DNA from: Candidatus Nomurabacteria bacterium | GTDB taxonomy: Bacteria > Patescibacteriota > Minisyncoccia > Phycocordibacterales > UBA9973 | Assembly (NCBI GenBank): GCA_020846955.1 | Contig: JADLCZ010000018.1 | Location: 1-9,457 of the forward strand | Length of the DNA: 9,457 nucleotides | Direction of reading: 5' to 3' | In this document: one piece after another, positions 1 through 5,746 of the stretch | Layout of the letters: each line of letters starts with the position of its first letter | Position numbering within the stretch: position 1 is the first letter of the stretch | The notes under the pieces: model-generated | What the model was told of the DNA's origin: nothing | Seen by the model: the letters and a program-made list of their open reading frames with translations, nothing else | Databases searched by the model: none | Program-made: the position numbers and the translations under genes

Positions 1-33
1 AAATGGATCGAGTTGTGCAAAGTTCAGCTTGAT

Positions 34-104
34 GCGGGTATAATTTAGTGGTAAAATACGTCTTTGCCAAAGACGAGATCGGAGTTCGATTCTCCGTACC
101 CGCA
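34..104 (+). tRNA. tRNA-Gly (anticodon GCC)
   Basis: A full cloverleaf can be drawn. The acceptor stem is GCGGGTA (34-40) with TACCCGC (97-103), and the discriminator is A104. The anticodon stem CGTCT/AGACG encloses the loop TTGCCAA, so the anticodon is GCC. The T arm is CGGAG-TTCGATT-CTCCG. The bases after the discriminator are CAA, so CCA is not encoded and must be added by the nucleotidyltransferase. No clear promoter is visible in the 33 bases available upstream. Confidence 0.96.
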
Positions 105-192
105 CAAATAAAAAACTAAATGTCTTTAATGTCCGTTTTAGGTAATAAAAAACCCTTTAAAATAAAGAAATATGTGGATAAGTCTGTGTGTA

Positions 193-221
193 TTGGGTAT
201 AAGACAGAACTCCTATACAAT
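193..221 (+). promoter_or_regulatory. Possible sigma70-type promoter upstream of yraN
   Basis: TTGGGT at 193-198 and TACAAT at 216-221 are separated by 17 bases. Transcription from here would give yraN a leader of roughly 185 bases. The -35 match is only partial, so this is tentative. Confidence 0.3.
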
Positions 222-353
222 GGTTATGAAATTGAATAATAGTAGAATTTGAATTTATCCTCATATAAAATAAGGTTAAATAATGAAAGACACATTAGGA
301 AACAAATTTTATGTCTAATAAATAGCAAAAGGTTTCACGTGGCACATTTTGAG

Positions 354-369
354 TGTTACATGTGTAACA
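354..369. promoter_or_regulatory. Palindrome TGTTACA-TG-TGTAACA, possible operator for yraN
   Basis: A perfect 7-bp inverted repeat with a 2-base centre lies 44 bases before the yraN start. It sits just upstream of a TATAAG box (376-381), about where that box would need its -35 element. This is the geometry of a repressor or activator site. No specific regulator can be named from the sequence. Confidence 0.35.
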
Positions 370-374
370 TAAAA

Positions 375-399
375 GTATAAGTATAAGGAAAAAGTATAA
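375..399 (+). repeat. Three GTATAA direct repeats before yraN
   Basis: GTATAA occurs at 375-380, 381-386 and 394-399, the first two abutting. Each resembles a -10 box, so they may be alternative transcription starts for yraN, or simply low-complexity AT-rich DNA. Confidence 0.4.
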
Positions 400-413
400 G
401 AAAATTCAACAAA

Positions 414-854
414 ATGAAGAATTTTACTTCAAAAAATCAAAAAATAGGAGAATTAGGGGAGGATGTTGCTTGTAAATACCTTGAAAAACATGGGTTTTTG
501 GTAAAAGAACGGAATTATACAAAGAAATGGGGGGAAATTGATATTATTGCAACAAAAGAAGGGAAGTTGTATTTTGTTGAAGTGAAATCTGTTTCGCGAG
601 ATTTAGATAATATGAACGAATTAACAGAGAGTGTTACATCTGCCACTGAATTGGCGGGCAGGCATGCAACATTTAGGCCAGAAGAAAATATGCACCCTTG
701 GAAAATGAGGCGCTTGTCGCGAACTGTGGGGACTTATTTAATTCATAATAGAATAGGGAATACACCATGGCAATTCGACCTTTTGATTATTTACCTTGAT
801 ATGAATAAAAGGCTCGCTCGGGTGAAAGTCGTAGAAAATGTTATACTTAATTAA
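414..854 (+). CDS. yraN: YraN/UPF0102 family endonuclease-like protein
   Basis: The protein has 146 residues, a little longer than the roughly 120-130 usual for the family. It matches the UPF0102 (YraN) pattern: an N-terminal helix with GELGEDVACKYLEKHGF (12-28), then GEID (40-43), then FVEVK (54-58), and a C-terminal FDLLIIYLD strand. D43, E56 and K58 fit the PD-(D/E)xK nuclease-fold core that is proposed for this family. The cellular role of YraN is not settled; a DNA-processing role related to Holliday junction resolvases is suggested from fold similarity. The segment at about 61-97 is extended and less conserved than in typical members. No Shine-Dalgarno sequence precedes the ATG. The stop overlaps the next start by one base (TAATG), so the two genes are probably translated together. 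Confidence 0.9.
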   Translation: MKNFTSKNQKIGELGEDVACKYLEKHGFLVKERNYTKKWGEIDIIATKEGKLYFVEVKSVSRDLDNMNELTESVTSATELAGRHATFRPEENMHPWKMRRLSRTVGTYLIHNRIGNTPWQFDLLIIYLDMNKRLARVKVVENVILN

Positions 855-1369
855 TGAATTCAAGCAAACAAAAGAGTATATATGCAATTTTATTAATCCT
901 TTTTCTGTTTATTGTAGGGTTTTTACTTTTTGGTATAAATTATAGAAATAACATAGAAAACAATTTTGTGGATAAATATGCAAATCTTGATGAAGAAGAT
1001 CCAATTTTTAATTGTGGTTTGAGTATAAAGAGTCCAATAGAAGGGGAGAATATTACTATCAGTACCGGTATAGACATTGTGGCTACTCTTGATAATACAA
1101 ACCGAGAAGCAATTGGTTGCTCCTGGACAGCTTTTGAGGCGCAAATTGGTGTTGTGTATGTAAAAGATATGGATGGGAATGATATTACCAAGCCTACACC
1201 ACTCACAACGACTGAGGAGTGGATGATAGAAAAAGCAGTAAATTATTCTACCCATTTAAATATTTTGAATAATTACACTGGTCCCGCAACAATAGTAATT
1301 GACGAGGAAAATCCCTCAGGAGAAAAACCCTCAAAAACAATTTCGATTCCGATTAATATTACTGAATAG
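854..1369 (+). CDS. Membrane-anchored protein with probable Gmad2/Ig-like domain
   Basis: The 171-residue protein has a short charged N-terminus (SSKQK), one strongly hydrophobic segment at about 10-29, and a polar remainder. It should be anchored in the membrane with the C-terminal part outside. From about residue 57 the sequence is beta-rich and begins with SPIEGE (60-65). This resembles the SP-x2-G-(E/D) opening of Gmad2-type Ig-like domains, which are common on extracytoplasmic proteins of Gram-positive bacteria and CPR. The WTAFEAQIGVVYVKDMDG stretch (91-108) is consistent with that family's middle strands. C54 and C89 could form a disulfide. The domain assignment is from recollection of the family pattern and is moderate. 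The start overlaps the yraN stop, which implies translational coupling, although a functional link to YraN is not obvious. Confidence 0.75.
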   Translation: MNSSKQKSIYAILLILFLFIVGFLLFGINYRNNIENNFVDKYANLDEEDPIFNCGLSIKSPIEGENITISTGIDIVATLDNTNREAIGCSWTAFEAQIGVVYVKDMDGNDITKPTPLTTTEEWMIEKAVNYSTHLNILNNYTGPATIVIDEENPSGEKPSKTISIPINITE

Positions 1370-1381
1370 TATTTTTATTTG

Positions 1382-1452
1382 TGCGGGATAAGAGAATCGA
1401 ACTCTTGCCAACAGTTTGGAAAACTGTAGTTCTACCACTAAACTAATCCCGC
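1382..1452 (-). tRNA. tRNA-Gly (anticodon UCC)
   Basis: Read on the minus strand, the acceptor stem GCGGGAT (1452-1446) pairs with ATCCCGC (1389-1383), with A as discriminator. The anticodon stem ACAGT/ACTGT encloses TTTCCAA, giving anticodon TCC. The T arm is AAGAG-TTCGATT-CTCTT. CCA is not encoded; the bases after the discriminator are CAA. A TATAAT lies 8 bases upstream of the mature 5' end, so the gene may have its own promoter as well as read-through from tRNA-Pro. Confidence 0.96.
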
Positions 1453-1460
1453 ATTTTTAT

Positions 1461-1466
1461 ATTATA
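1461..1466 (-). promoter_or_regulatory. TATAAT box directly upstream of tRNA-Gly(UCC)
   Basis: On the minus strand TATAAT lies 8 bases before the mature tRNA 5' end, a typical -10 to start distance. Seventeen bases further upstream is TCGAAA, a poor -35 match that falls inside a small hairpin (TCGAAAA/TTTTCGA, 1469-1488) between the two tRNA genes. Confidence 0.4.
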
Positions 1467-1491
1467 ACTCGAAAACAAAATTTTTCGATTG

Positions 1492-1562
1492 TCGGGGTGC
1501 AGGGAATCGAACCCTGTTCTCACGGTCCCAAACCGCGTATACTACCGGTGTACTACACCCCG
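1492..1562 (-). tRNA. tRNA-Pro (anticodon UGG)
   Basis: On the minus strand CGGGGTG (1562-1556) pairs with CACCCCG (1499-1493), with A as discriminator. The anticodon stem CGCGG/CCGTG (one G-U pair) encloses TTTGGGA, so the anticodon is TGG. The T arm is CAGGG-TTCGATT-CCCTG. CCA is not encoded. It lies 39 bases upstream of tRNA-Gly(UCC) in the same direction. Confidence 0.96.
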
Positions 1563-1581
1563 AAAATTCAACAATCCTCTT

Positions 1582-1609
1582 ATATTAGCATATTTTTGAT
1601 AAAAAACAA
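1582..1609 (-). promoter_or_regulatory. Likely promoter of the tRNA-Pro/tRNA-Gly pair
   Basis: On the minus strand TTGTTT (1609-1604) and TAATAT (1587-1582) are separated by 16 bases, about 20 bases before tRNA-Pro. The -35 begins right where the upstream hup terminator ends, which fits a new transcription unit. Confidence 0.45.
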
Positions 1610-1650
1610 TTAAAAAATCACCCGTGATAGAGAAGGGGTGATTTTTTAAT
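1609..1650 (-). terminator. Intrinsic terminator downstream of the HU gene
   Basis: A 15-bp stem (1609-1623 with 1636-1650) has a 12-base loop. The stem includes GGGTGA/TCACCC with a run of six A on one side and six T on the other. Read on the minus strand it ends in the T run, 37 bases after the HU stop codon. The symmetric A/T flanks would also let it act on the plus strand. Confidence 0.85.
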
Positions 1651-1686
1651 ACTATATTGTTTCTCGAATACCCGAGAGAACAATAT

Positions 1687-1959
1687 TTATTTAACAGCGT
1701 CTTTAAGTGCTTTTGCTGCGCGGAACTTTGGAACCTTTGTTGCTGCGACTTTTACAGCTTCTCCAGTCTTTGGGTTGCGAGCCATACGAGCTGCGCGTGC
1801 CTTAACAGAGAAAATTCCAAGACCTGCGATTGATACTTCTCCACCTTTACTCAAAGTAGAAACGATAGCATCAAACATACCGTTCACAATTTCTTCGGCT
1901 TGTACTTTTGTACCGCCAAGCTTACCATGAACCAATTCTACTAATGCTTGTTTATTCAT
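1687..1959 (-). CDS. HU-family DNA-binding protein
   Basis: The 90-residue protein is the standard length and pattern for bacterial HU/IHF. It opens with MNKQALVELVHGKLGGTKVQAEEIVNGM-like helices. It continues with GGEVSIAGLGIFSVKARAAR (about 39-58), the DNA-binding beta-arm RNPKTGEAVKV (about 61-71), and the closing strand and helix VPKFRAAKALKDAV. HU bends and compacts chromosomal DNA as a dimer. The arm contains the expected RNP motif, whose proline intercalates in DNA. The gene is monocistronic: it has a strong promoter at 2049-2076 and a terminator 37 bases after the stop. The ATG has no Shine-Dalgarno sequence, and two palindromes lie in the leader. Whether it is named hupA, hupB or something else cannot be decided here. 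Confidence 0.97.
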   Translation of the reverse strand: MNKQALVELVHGKLGGTKVQAEEIVNGMFDAIVSTLSKGGEVSIAGLGIFSVKARAARMARNPKTGEAVKVAATKVPKFRAAKALKDAVK

Positions 1960-1970
1960 ATTTTAGATTC

Positions 1971-1988
1971 TGATAATTTTAATTATCA
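1971..1988. promoter_or_regulatory. Palindrome next to the HU start codon
   Basis: TGATAATT and AATTATCA form an 8-bp inverted repeat with a 2-base centre, 11 bases upstream of the HU ATG. It may be an operator, or a weak RNA hairpin near the translation start. AT-richness makes a chance origin possible. Confidence 0.35.
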
Positions 1989-2011
1989 AGATTAGCTAAA
2001 TAATTTTCGAC

Positions 2012-2023
2012 CGTTTGCAAACG
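2012..2023. promoter_or_regulatory. Perfect 12-bp palindrome in the HU leader
   Basis: CGTTTGCAAACG is a perfect palindrome. On the minus strand it extends to GATCGTTTGCAAACGGTC with one T/G imperfection. It lies about 20-37 bases downstream of the predicted transcription start of the HU gene. With no loop it is more plausible as a protein-binding site on DNA than as an RNA hairpin, for example for feedback control of HU. Confidence 0.45.
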
Positions 2024-2048
2024 ATCCCTGATAAACAGGAGTAATATC

Positions 2049-2076
2049 ATTATATACCAAGGATTTTTTCCTGCAA
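2049..2076 (-). promoter_or_regulatory. Promoter of the HU gene
   Basis: On the minus strand TTGCAG (2076-2071) and a perfect TATAAT (2054-2049) are separated by 16 bases. The start would fall near 2042, giving a leader of about 80 bases. This is the best sigma70-type match in the window. Confidence 0.75.
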
Positions 2077-2129
2077 GCCCATAAATTACAGATAAAAGAT
2101 TGACAAAAGGACTTTTTGTTTTGTGATTT

Positions 2130-2879
2130 TTATTCAGTTTTGTTCCACAGTATTTCAAAAAGCTCTTTTTGGACAGTAATCATGCTTTGATTTTCTACTA
2201 CTAGAGCTGCCATAGGCTCGATAAGTTGGAAAATTACCAATTTGTGAGGTGTGATAACCATATCAACATGAATATTGGAATCTTTTGGCAGTAATCGGAT
2301 TTCCTCATTGTAATTGCGTTCAAATTGTTTGCGTTTTTGGGCCACTGGGGAATCGACAAAGAGGAGATTAATCTTCAAACCCAAGTTAACACGCTTTTCA
2401 ACATGATTTTTCATAAAATAATCGTCACCGATGTCTTGCCATTCGGCTGTGTTGGAAACTGCGTAGTAGAAATCGCGAGGTTTCAAATCTTTCAGAATAT
2501 CATCATACAAATTTTTGATCGCAGTTAGCCCCTCGTAGTACTTGATCGAGCTCTCTGTACCTTTTAAATGGTATTTACCCTCCAATTCTGGCAATAGTTT
2601 GGATAAAATGGTGCGTTTGGACTCAAGGGTATTCTCTAGGCGTTCTGGATGCTCGGGAGCATATAGAGTTTTGAATCCGTGGATCTCTTTTTTCATAAGA
2701 CCTTTCTTTTCAAGGGCATCTACCACCTCATATACTGTTGTGCGCTTGATATCCGAATATTTTGAAAGCTTAAGAATTGTCGTTGCTCCGAGTGAAAGTG
2801 AGGCTAAATATACAGCCGCTCCATTCTCTTGAAGTCCAAATTCTATGAGTGAATTGAATATTTTCTGGTCTTTTTGCAT
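2130..2879 (-). CDS. TrmB-family transcriptional regulator
   Basis: The 249-residue protein has a winged helix-turn-helix at its N-terminus (about 8-78). The recognition region is DIKRTTVYEVVDALEKKGLM (43-62), and the wing carries GFKTLYAPEHP (68-78). A helical linker follows (LENTLESKRTILSKLLPELEGKY). The C-terminal effector domain starts near SIKYYEGLTAIKNLYDDIL (111-129). This is the TrmB architecture common in archaea and CPR. TrmB itself senses sugars, but the effector here is unknown. The gene is divergent from the zinc-ribbon cluster across a 224-base gap. Both directions have good promoters there, and inverted TGTCG/CGACA repeats lie between them, so it may control itself and the cluster; that link is inference. 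No Shine-Dalgarno sequence is visible. Confidence 0.88.
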   Translation of the reverse strand: MQKDQKIFNSLIEFGLQENGAAVYLASLSLGATTILKLSKYSDIKRTTVYEVVDALEKKGLMKKEIHGFKTLYAPEHPERLENTLESKRTILSKLLPELEGKYHLKGTESSIKYYEGLTAIKNLYDDILKDLKPRDFYYAVSNTAEWQDIGDDYFMKNHVEKRVNLGLKINLLFVDSPVAQKRKQFERNYNEEIRLLPKDSNIHVDMVITPHKLVIFQLIEPMAALVVENQSMITVQKELFEILWNKTE

Positions 2880-2883
2880 AAAA

Positions 2884-2900
2884 TGTCGAGAATTCCGACA
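2884..2900. promoter_or_regulatory. Inverted repeat TGTCG-N7-CGACA, candidate TrmB operator
   Basis: The arms TGTCG and CGACA flank a 7-base centre containing GAATTC. The site lies between the trmB-like gene's -10 box (2907-2912) and its ATG, over the predicted transcription start. Related half-sites TGTCC (2930-2934) and CGACA (2952-2956) occur further into the divergent region. This is where an autorepressor would bind. Confidence 0.4.
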
Positions 2901-2906
2901 ACATTT

Positions 2907-2935
2907 ATTATATATAAAATAAGGTCAAATGTCCA
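2907..2935 (-). promoter_or_regulatory. Promoter of the TrmB-like regulator gene
   Basis: On the minus strand TGGACA (2935-2930) is followed by a 17-base spacer and TATAAT (2912-2907). The leader would be about 20 bases. Confidence 0.6.
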
Positions 2936-2959
2936 AATTTCTATATATTGACGACATAT

Positions 2960-2988
2960 ATGACAGAAAAGTCAAATGGTGAGATAAT
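2960..2988 (+). promoter_or_regulatory. Promoter of the zinc-ribbon cluster
   Basis: ATGACA (2960-2965) and GATAAT (2983-2988) are separated by 17 bases. Transcription would start near 2995 and give a leader of about 110 bases before the 62-residue gene. An 8-base direct repeat GTCAAATG occurs at 2924-2931 and again at 2971-2978 inside this promoter's spacer. Confidence 0.5.
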
Positions 2989-3017
2989 AAATGCAAGAAA
3001 GTTTGAGGTGTTCTTTA

Positions 3018-3041
3018 GAGACTGATTCGTTTATCGGTCTC
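3018..3041 (+). other. Stem-loop in the leader of the zinc-ribbon cluster
   Basis: GAGACTGAT (3018-3026) pairs with ATCGGTCTC (3033-3041), with one G-U pair and a 6-base loop. It lies about 25 bases into the predicted transcript. The following bases are not a T run, so it is not a standard terminator. It could stabilise the mRNA or bind a protein. Confidence 0.4.
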
Positions 3042-3103
3042 ACTCTTTAGTTCATAAATTGTAGTTTGTGGATTAATAGTGAGTTAATAACATAAAAAAC
3101 TAT

Positions 3104-3292
3104 ATGAATAAAGAAAAATATATAAACATAGTTTGTAAAACATGTAACCAAGAATTTGGCATACGATTGCATGATTTTGAATTTTATCGATCTATAGATA
3201 GCCACTTGGCTCATTATTGCCCTAAGTGTCGATTTATAAGACGAGTCCCATCATCACAAGAAAGAAGCTCTCTTTCTAATCCATTGAAATAA
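3104..3292 (+). CDS. Small single zinc-ribbon protein
   Basis: The 62-residue product has four cysteines in the pattern C11-x2-C14-x24-C39-P-x-C42-R followed by FIRR. This is exactly the pattern and spacing of the N-terminal ribbon of the 574-residue protein starting 42 bases further on. It should fold as one zinc ribbon followed by a short polar tail (SSQERSSLSNPLK). It lacks the second ribbon and the long cysteine-rich body of its larger relatives. It could be a genuine stand-alone module or the remnant of a larger copy. Against decay, the DNA after its stop shows no leftover homology, and all four ligands are kept. No function can be assigned; nucleic-acid binding is the usual role of such ribbons. 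No Shine-Dalgarno sequence is present. Confidence 0.7.
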   Translation: MNKEKYINIVCKTCNQEFGIRLHDFEFYRSIDSHLAHYCPKCRFIRRVPSSQERSSLSNPLK

Positions 3293-3333
3293 GAATTATT
3301 AATAAGTGTTATAATTAATTAAGTATAAAATAT

Positions 3334-5058
3334 ATGGAAACAAGAAACTGTGTAAAATGTAAAAATAGTTTCACCATCGAAGAAACAGATAAGAATTTCT
3401 ATGCGATGGTTAAGGTACCTCTACCGACTTTTTGCCCTACATGTCGATTTCAGCGCCGACTGACATTTCGAAATGATCGGACTTTGTATAAGAGGACTTG
3501 CGAGATGTGCAAAAAGGATGTGATTTCGATTTATCGGCCAGAGGGTACCATAAAAGTTGTTTGTCAAAAGTGTTGGTGGAGTGATGGTTGGGACCCGACC
3601 AAATTTGGTAAAGATTACGATCCATCCAAACCATTTTTTACACAGTACAAAGAATTGATGCGTGATGTGCCTTTTGTTGCAAATTTTATTGTGGATGAAT
3701 CACGTATGGTCAATTCACCGTACAACAATATGGCGCTCGATTTGCGTAATTGCTATATGATGTTTGATTCTGATTTTGATGAGGATTGTATGTATGGATG
3801 CGAAGTAGAGACATCACGTAATTGTGTAGATACAAACTTGGTTGATAAATCTGAAATGTGTTACGAATGCGTAAATGTGCAGAACTGTTATCGAGCATTT
3901 TATTCTATTGACTGTGAAAGCTCATCAGACATATGGTTCTCTCGAGATTGTAATGGATGTACGGATTGTTTTGGATGTGTAAATTTGCGCAAGCAGAGCT
4001 ATTGTATATTTAATGAACAGATGGGGAATAAAGCAAATTATTTGGCCAAGCTTGAGGAATTGGGAATAAATTCTCGCAAAAATATCGGCGAGTTGAAAAA
4101 GCAAGCTCATGAATTCTGGAAAAAGGGAATTCATAAATATATGCATAAAAAGCAAGTCCAAGATGTAAGTGGCGATTATATTTATAATTCGCGCAACACA
4201 CACCATTCATGGATTGTGCATGAAGGTTGGAATGTGAAGTATTGCCAATATCTTGTTGCCCCGAATACAAAAGATACTTACGATATCACACAGTTTGGCA
4301 ATAATATAGAACGTCATTATGAGGTACTCCAAGGAGGTAACGGTGGATCAAATGTACGATTCTCTTGGTTTGTACCAAATGAAAACACAGAGATTGATTA
4401 TTGCATGCAAGTTATGACGAGCCACGATATGCTCGGTTGTATTGGTATGCGTAAAAAAGAATTTTGTATTTTAAACAAAGAGTATACTGAAGAAGAATAT
4501 TATAAACTGCGCACACAAATTCTGGCCGAAATGGAAAGTAATCCTTACGTAGATACACAAGGGCTTGTGTATAAATATGGTGAATTTTTTCCAAGCGAGC
4601 TTTCACCATTTGCTTATAATGAAACAACAGCGCAAGAAGTCTTTGCTCTGAGCGAAGTGGAAGCGAAGTCGAAGGGATTCCAATGGTATACACGCGCAAA
4701 AAGAGATTACAAGCCGACAATTTTAGCAGAAAATATTCCAGACACAATTGCTGAAGCCCCAGAAACAATTACAAATGAAATCGTAGAATGTATAAACCAT
4801 GGCGACGAGAAAAAGAACTGCACAACAGCATTTAAAATAATTCCTGACGAATTTGGATTCTACCAGCGTTTCAATTTACCGCTTCCCGACAAGTGTCCAA
4901 ATTGCCGTCATGCAGAGCGTATGGAACTCCGCAATAAGCCAATCTTCCATACAAGCAAATGTACATTTGGAGGTTGTACCACAGAAATCCTTACTGCCTA
5001 TCCCGAAAATACCCAAAATCTGTATTGCAAAGAGCACTATTTACAGACTGTGGTATAG
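3334..5058 (+). CDS. Large cysteine-rich multi-zinc-ribbon protein
   Basis: The 574-residue protein has 32 cysteines. Two N-terminal ribbons use C6/C9/C34/C37 and C56/C59/C77/C80, ending in CWWSDGWDP. A central region (140-224) has 13 cysteines, including DCNGCTDCFGC, and runs into NLRKQSYCIFNEQ. A second NLR/YC-like motif, CIGMRKKEFCILNKEYTEEEYYKLR, begins at 369. The C-terminus (486-568) repeats the N-terminal double ribbon, with the same 24-residue gap between C496 and C521. No signal peptide or membrane segment is seen, so it is probably cytoplasmic. I recognise the architecture as a recurring uncharacterised family in CPR genomes, from memory, and no biochemical role is known to me. A TATAAA box ends 4 bases before the ATG, so the gene may also be transcribed as a leaderless mRNA. 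Confidence 0.88.
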   Translation: METRNCVKCKNSFTIEETDKNFYAMVKVPLPTFCPTCRFQRRLTFRNDRTLYKRTCEMCKKDVISIYRPEGTIKVVCQKCWWSDGWDPTKFGKDYDPSKPFFTQYKELMRDVPFVANFIVDESRMVNSPYNNMALDLRNCYMMFDSDFDEDCMYGCEVETSRNCVDTNLVDKSEMCYECVNVQNCYRAFYSIDCESSSDIWFSRDCNGCTDCFGCVNLRKQSYCIFNEQMGNKANYLAKLEELGINSRKNIGELKKQAHEFWKKGIHKYMHKKQVQDVSGDYIYNSRNTHHSWIVHEGWNVKYCQYLVAPNTKDTYDITQFGNNIERHYEVLQGGNGGSNVRFSWFVPNENTEIDYCMQVMTSHDMLGCIGMRKKEFCILNKEYTEEEYYKLRTQILAEMESNPYVDTQGLVYKYGEFFPSELSPFAYNETTAQEVFALSEVEAKSKGFQWYTRAKRDYKPTILAENIPDTIAEAPETITNEIVECINHGDEKKNCTTAFKIIPDEFGFYQRFNLPLPDKCPNCRHAERMELRNKPIFHTSKCTFGGCTTEILTAYPENTQNLYCKEHYLQTVV

Positions 5059-5088
5059 AATATTTGTATGTGATAAAATATTTAGATT

Positions 5089-5586
5089 ATGAAGGAGAAC
5101 AATCTTGCATTTATTGACGGGCAAAATTTATATCTTGGAACAAGACAGGATAATTGGTCTGTTGATTTGGCAAAATTACGAATCTATTTGAAAGAAAAAT
5201 ATCATATTGTTGAAGCTTATTATTTTCTCGGCTACCTGCAAGAAGAAAATGACGATTTGTATAAAGAAATTCAAAAAGCCGGGTTCATTGTTTTATTTAA
5301 GGAGCACAATCAATACGCACTTACCAAGAAGAAAGGCAATGTTGATACTGATATTGTTTTTGAAATAATGAAAAATCTAGTAGATAATAATGAATTCGAT
5401 AAAGTAGTTTTAGTTTCTGGTGATGGAGATTACAAGAAACTCGTGGAGTATTTGATAACCAAAAATAAATTTAATAAAATCCTCTTTCCGAATAAAAAGT
5501 TCGCTTCTTCATTGTACAAAAAGCTTGGTTCGGAATTTTATGATTATTTAGAAAATCTGAAAGCGCACATCAAGAAGATAAAATGA
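5089..5586 (+). CDS. NYN-domain (LabA/DUF88-like) predicted RNase
   Basis: The 165-residue protein is a single NYN domain, the PIN-like nuclease fold of the LabA/DUF88 group. Motifs in order are AFIDGQN (7-13), with the first metal-binding Asp at D10; GNVDTDIVFEIM (83-94), with D86 and D88; and VLVSGDGDYKKLV (107-119), with D112 and D114. These are the acidic residues expected to hold Mg2+ for RNA cleavage. It starts 30 bases after the large zinc-ribbon gene in the same direction, and a second zinc-ribbon paralogue follows it, so it is embedded in that cluster. TAAAAT lies 9 bases before the ATG, and no Shine-Dalgarno sequence is seen. The stop is TGA, the only intact gene here that uses it. 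The RNA target is unknown. Confidence 0.9.
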   Translation: MKENNLAFIDGQNLYLGTRQDNWSVDLAKLRIYLKEKYHIVEAYYFLGYLQEENDDLYKEIQKAGFIVLFKEHNQYALTKKKGNVDTDIVFEIMKNLVDNNEFDKVVLVSGDGDYKKLVEYLITKNKFNKILFPNKKFASSLYKKLGSEFYDYLENLKAHIKKIK

Positions 5587-5588
5587 AA

Positions 5589-5623
5589 AAGGCTCCTAAG
5601 GCACTAACACCTGTCGGATCCTT
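5589..5623 (+). terminator. Weak possible terminator after the NYN gene
   Basis: AAGG-c-TCC (5589-5596) can pair with GGA-t-CCTT (5616-5623) with one mismatch. A-rich sequence precedes it and CTTCGTATT follows, which is a poor U tract. It may slow or end transcription before the next gene, which appears to have its own promoter. Confidence 0.25.
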
Positions 5624-5709
5624 CTTCGTATTGATGTAGAGATTATAACATAGCCCTGTATTGTATGCAAGTAAATATGGTAATGCTTATCGATACTACA
5701 CCTGGGTGG

Positions 5710-5738
5710 TTGTTTATTTGGTATATGTAGGGTAATAT
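5710..5738 (+). promoter_or_regulatory. Promoter of the second zinc-ribbon gene, apparently leaderless
   Basis: TTGTTT (5710-5715), a 17-base spacer and TAATAT (5733-5738) lie only 8 bases before the ATG at 5747. Transcription would therefore begin at or within a base or two of the start codon. Confidence 0.5.
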
Positions 5739-5746
5739 TAAACCAT

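Larger units (their letters stand above)
105..413. other. Intergenic stretch between tRNA-Gly and yraN
   Basis: About 310 bases with no convincing gene. It holds a possible sigma70-like promoter (TTGGGT at 193-198, 17-base spacer, TACAAT at 216-221). Close to yraN it holds a palindrome and three GTATAA direct repeats. The longest plus-strand frame I found, 120-239, is 39 codons and looks like chance. No clear terminator for the tRNA was found. Confidence 0.5.

Noticed and set aside
120..239. 39-codon open frame after tRNA-Gly
   Set aside because: It is short, has no recognisable motif, and overlaps a possible promoter. Frames of this size occur by chance.
1416..1613. 65-codon plus-strand open frame
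   Set aside because: It lies across the two minus-strand tRNA genes and is an artefact of their sequence.
3334..5058. CaiB/BaiF CoA-transferase label for the large zinc-ribbon protein
   Set aside because: I recall this name being attached to similar CPR proteins, but nothing in the sequence resembles a CoA-transferase; the cysteine-ribbon architecture is quite different.
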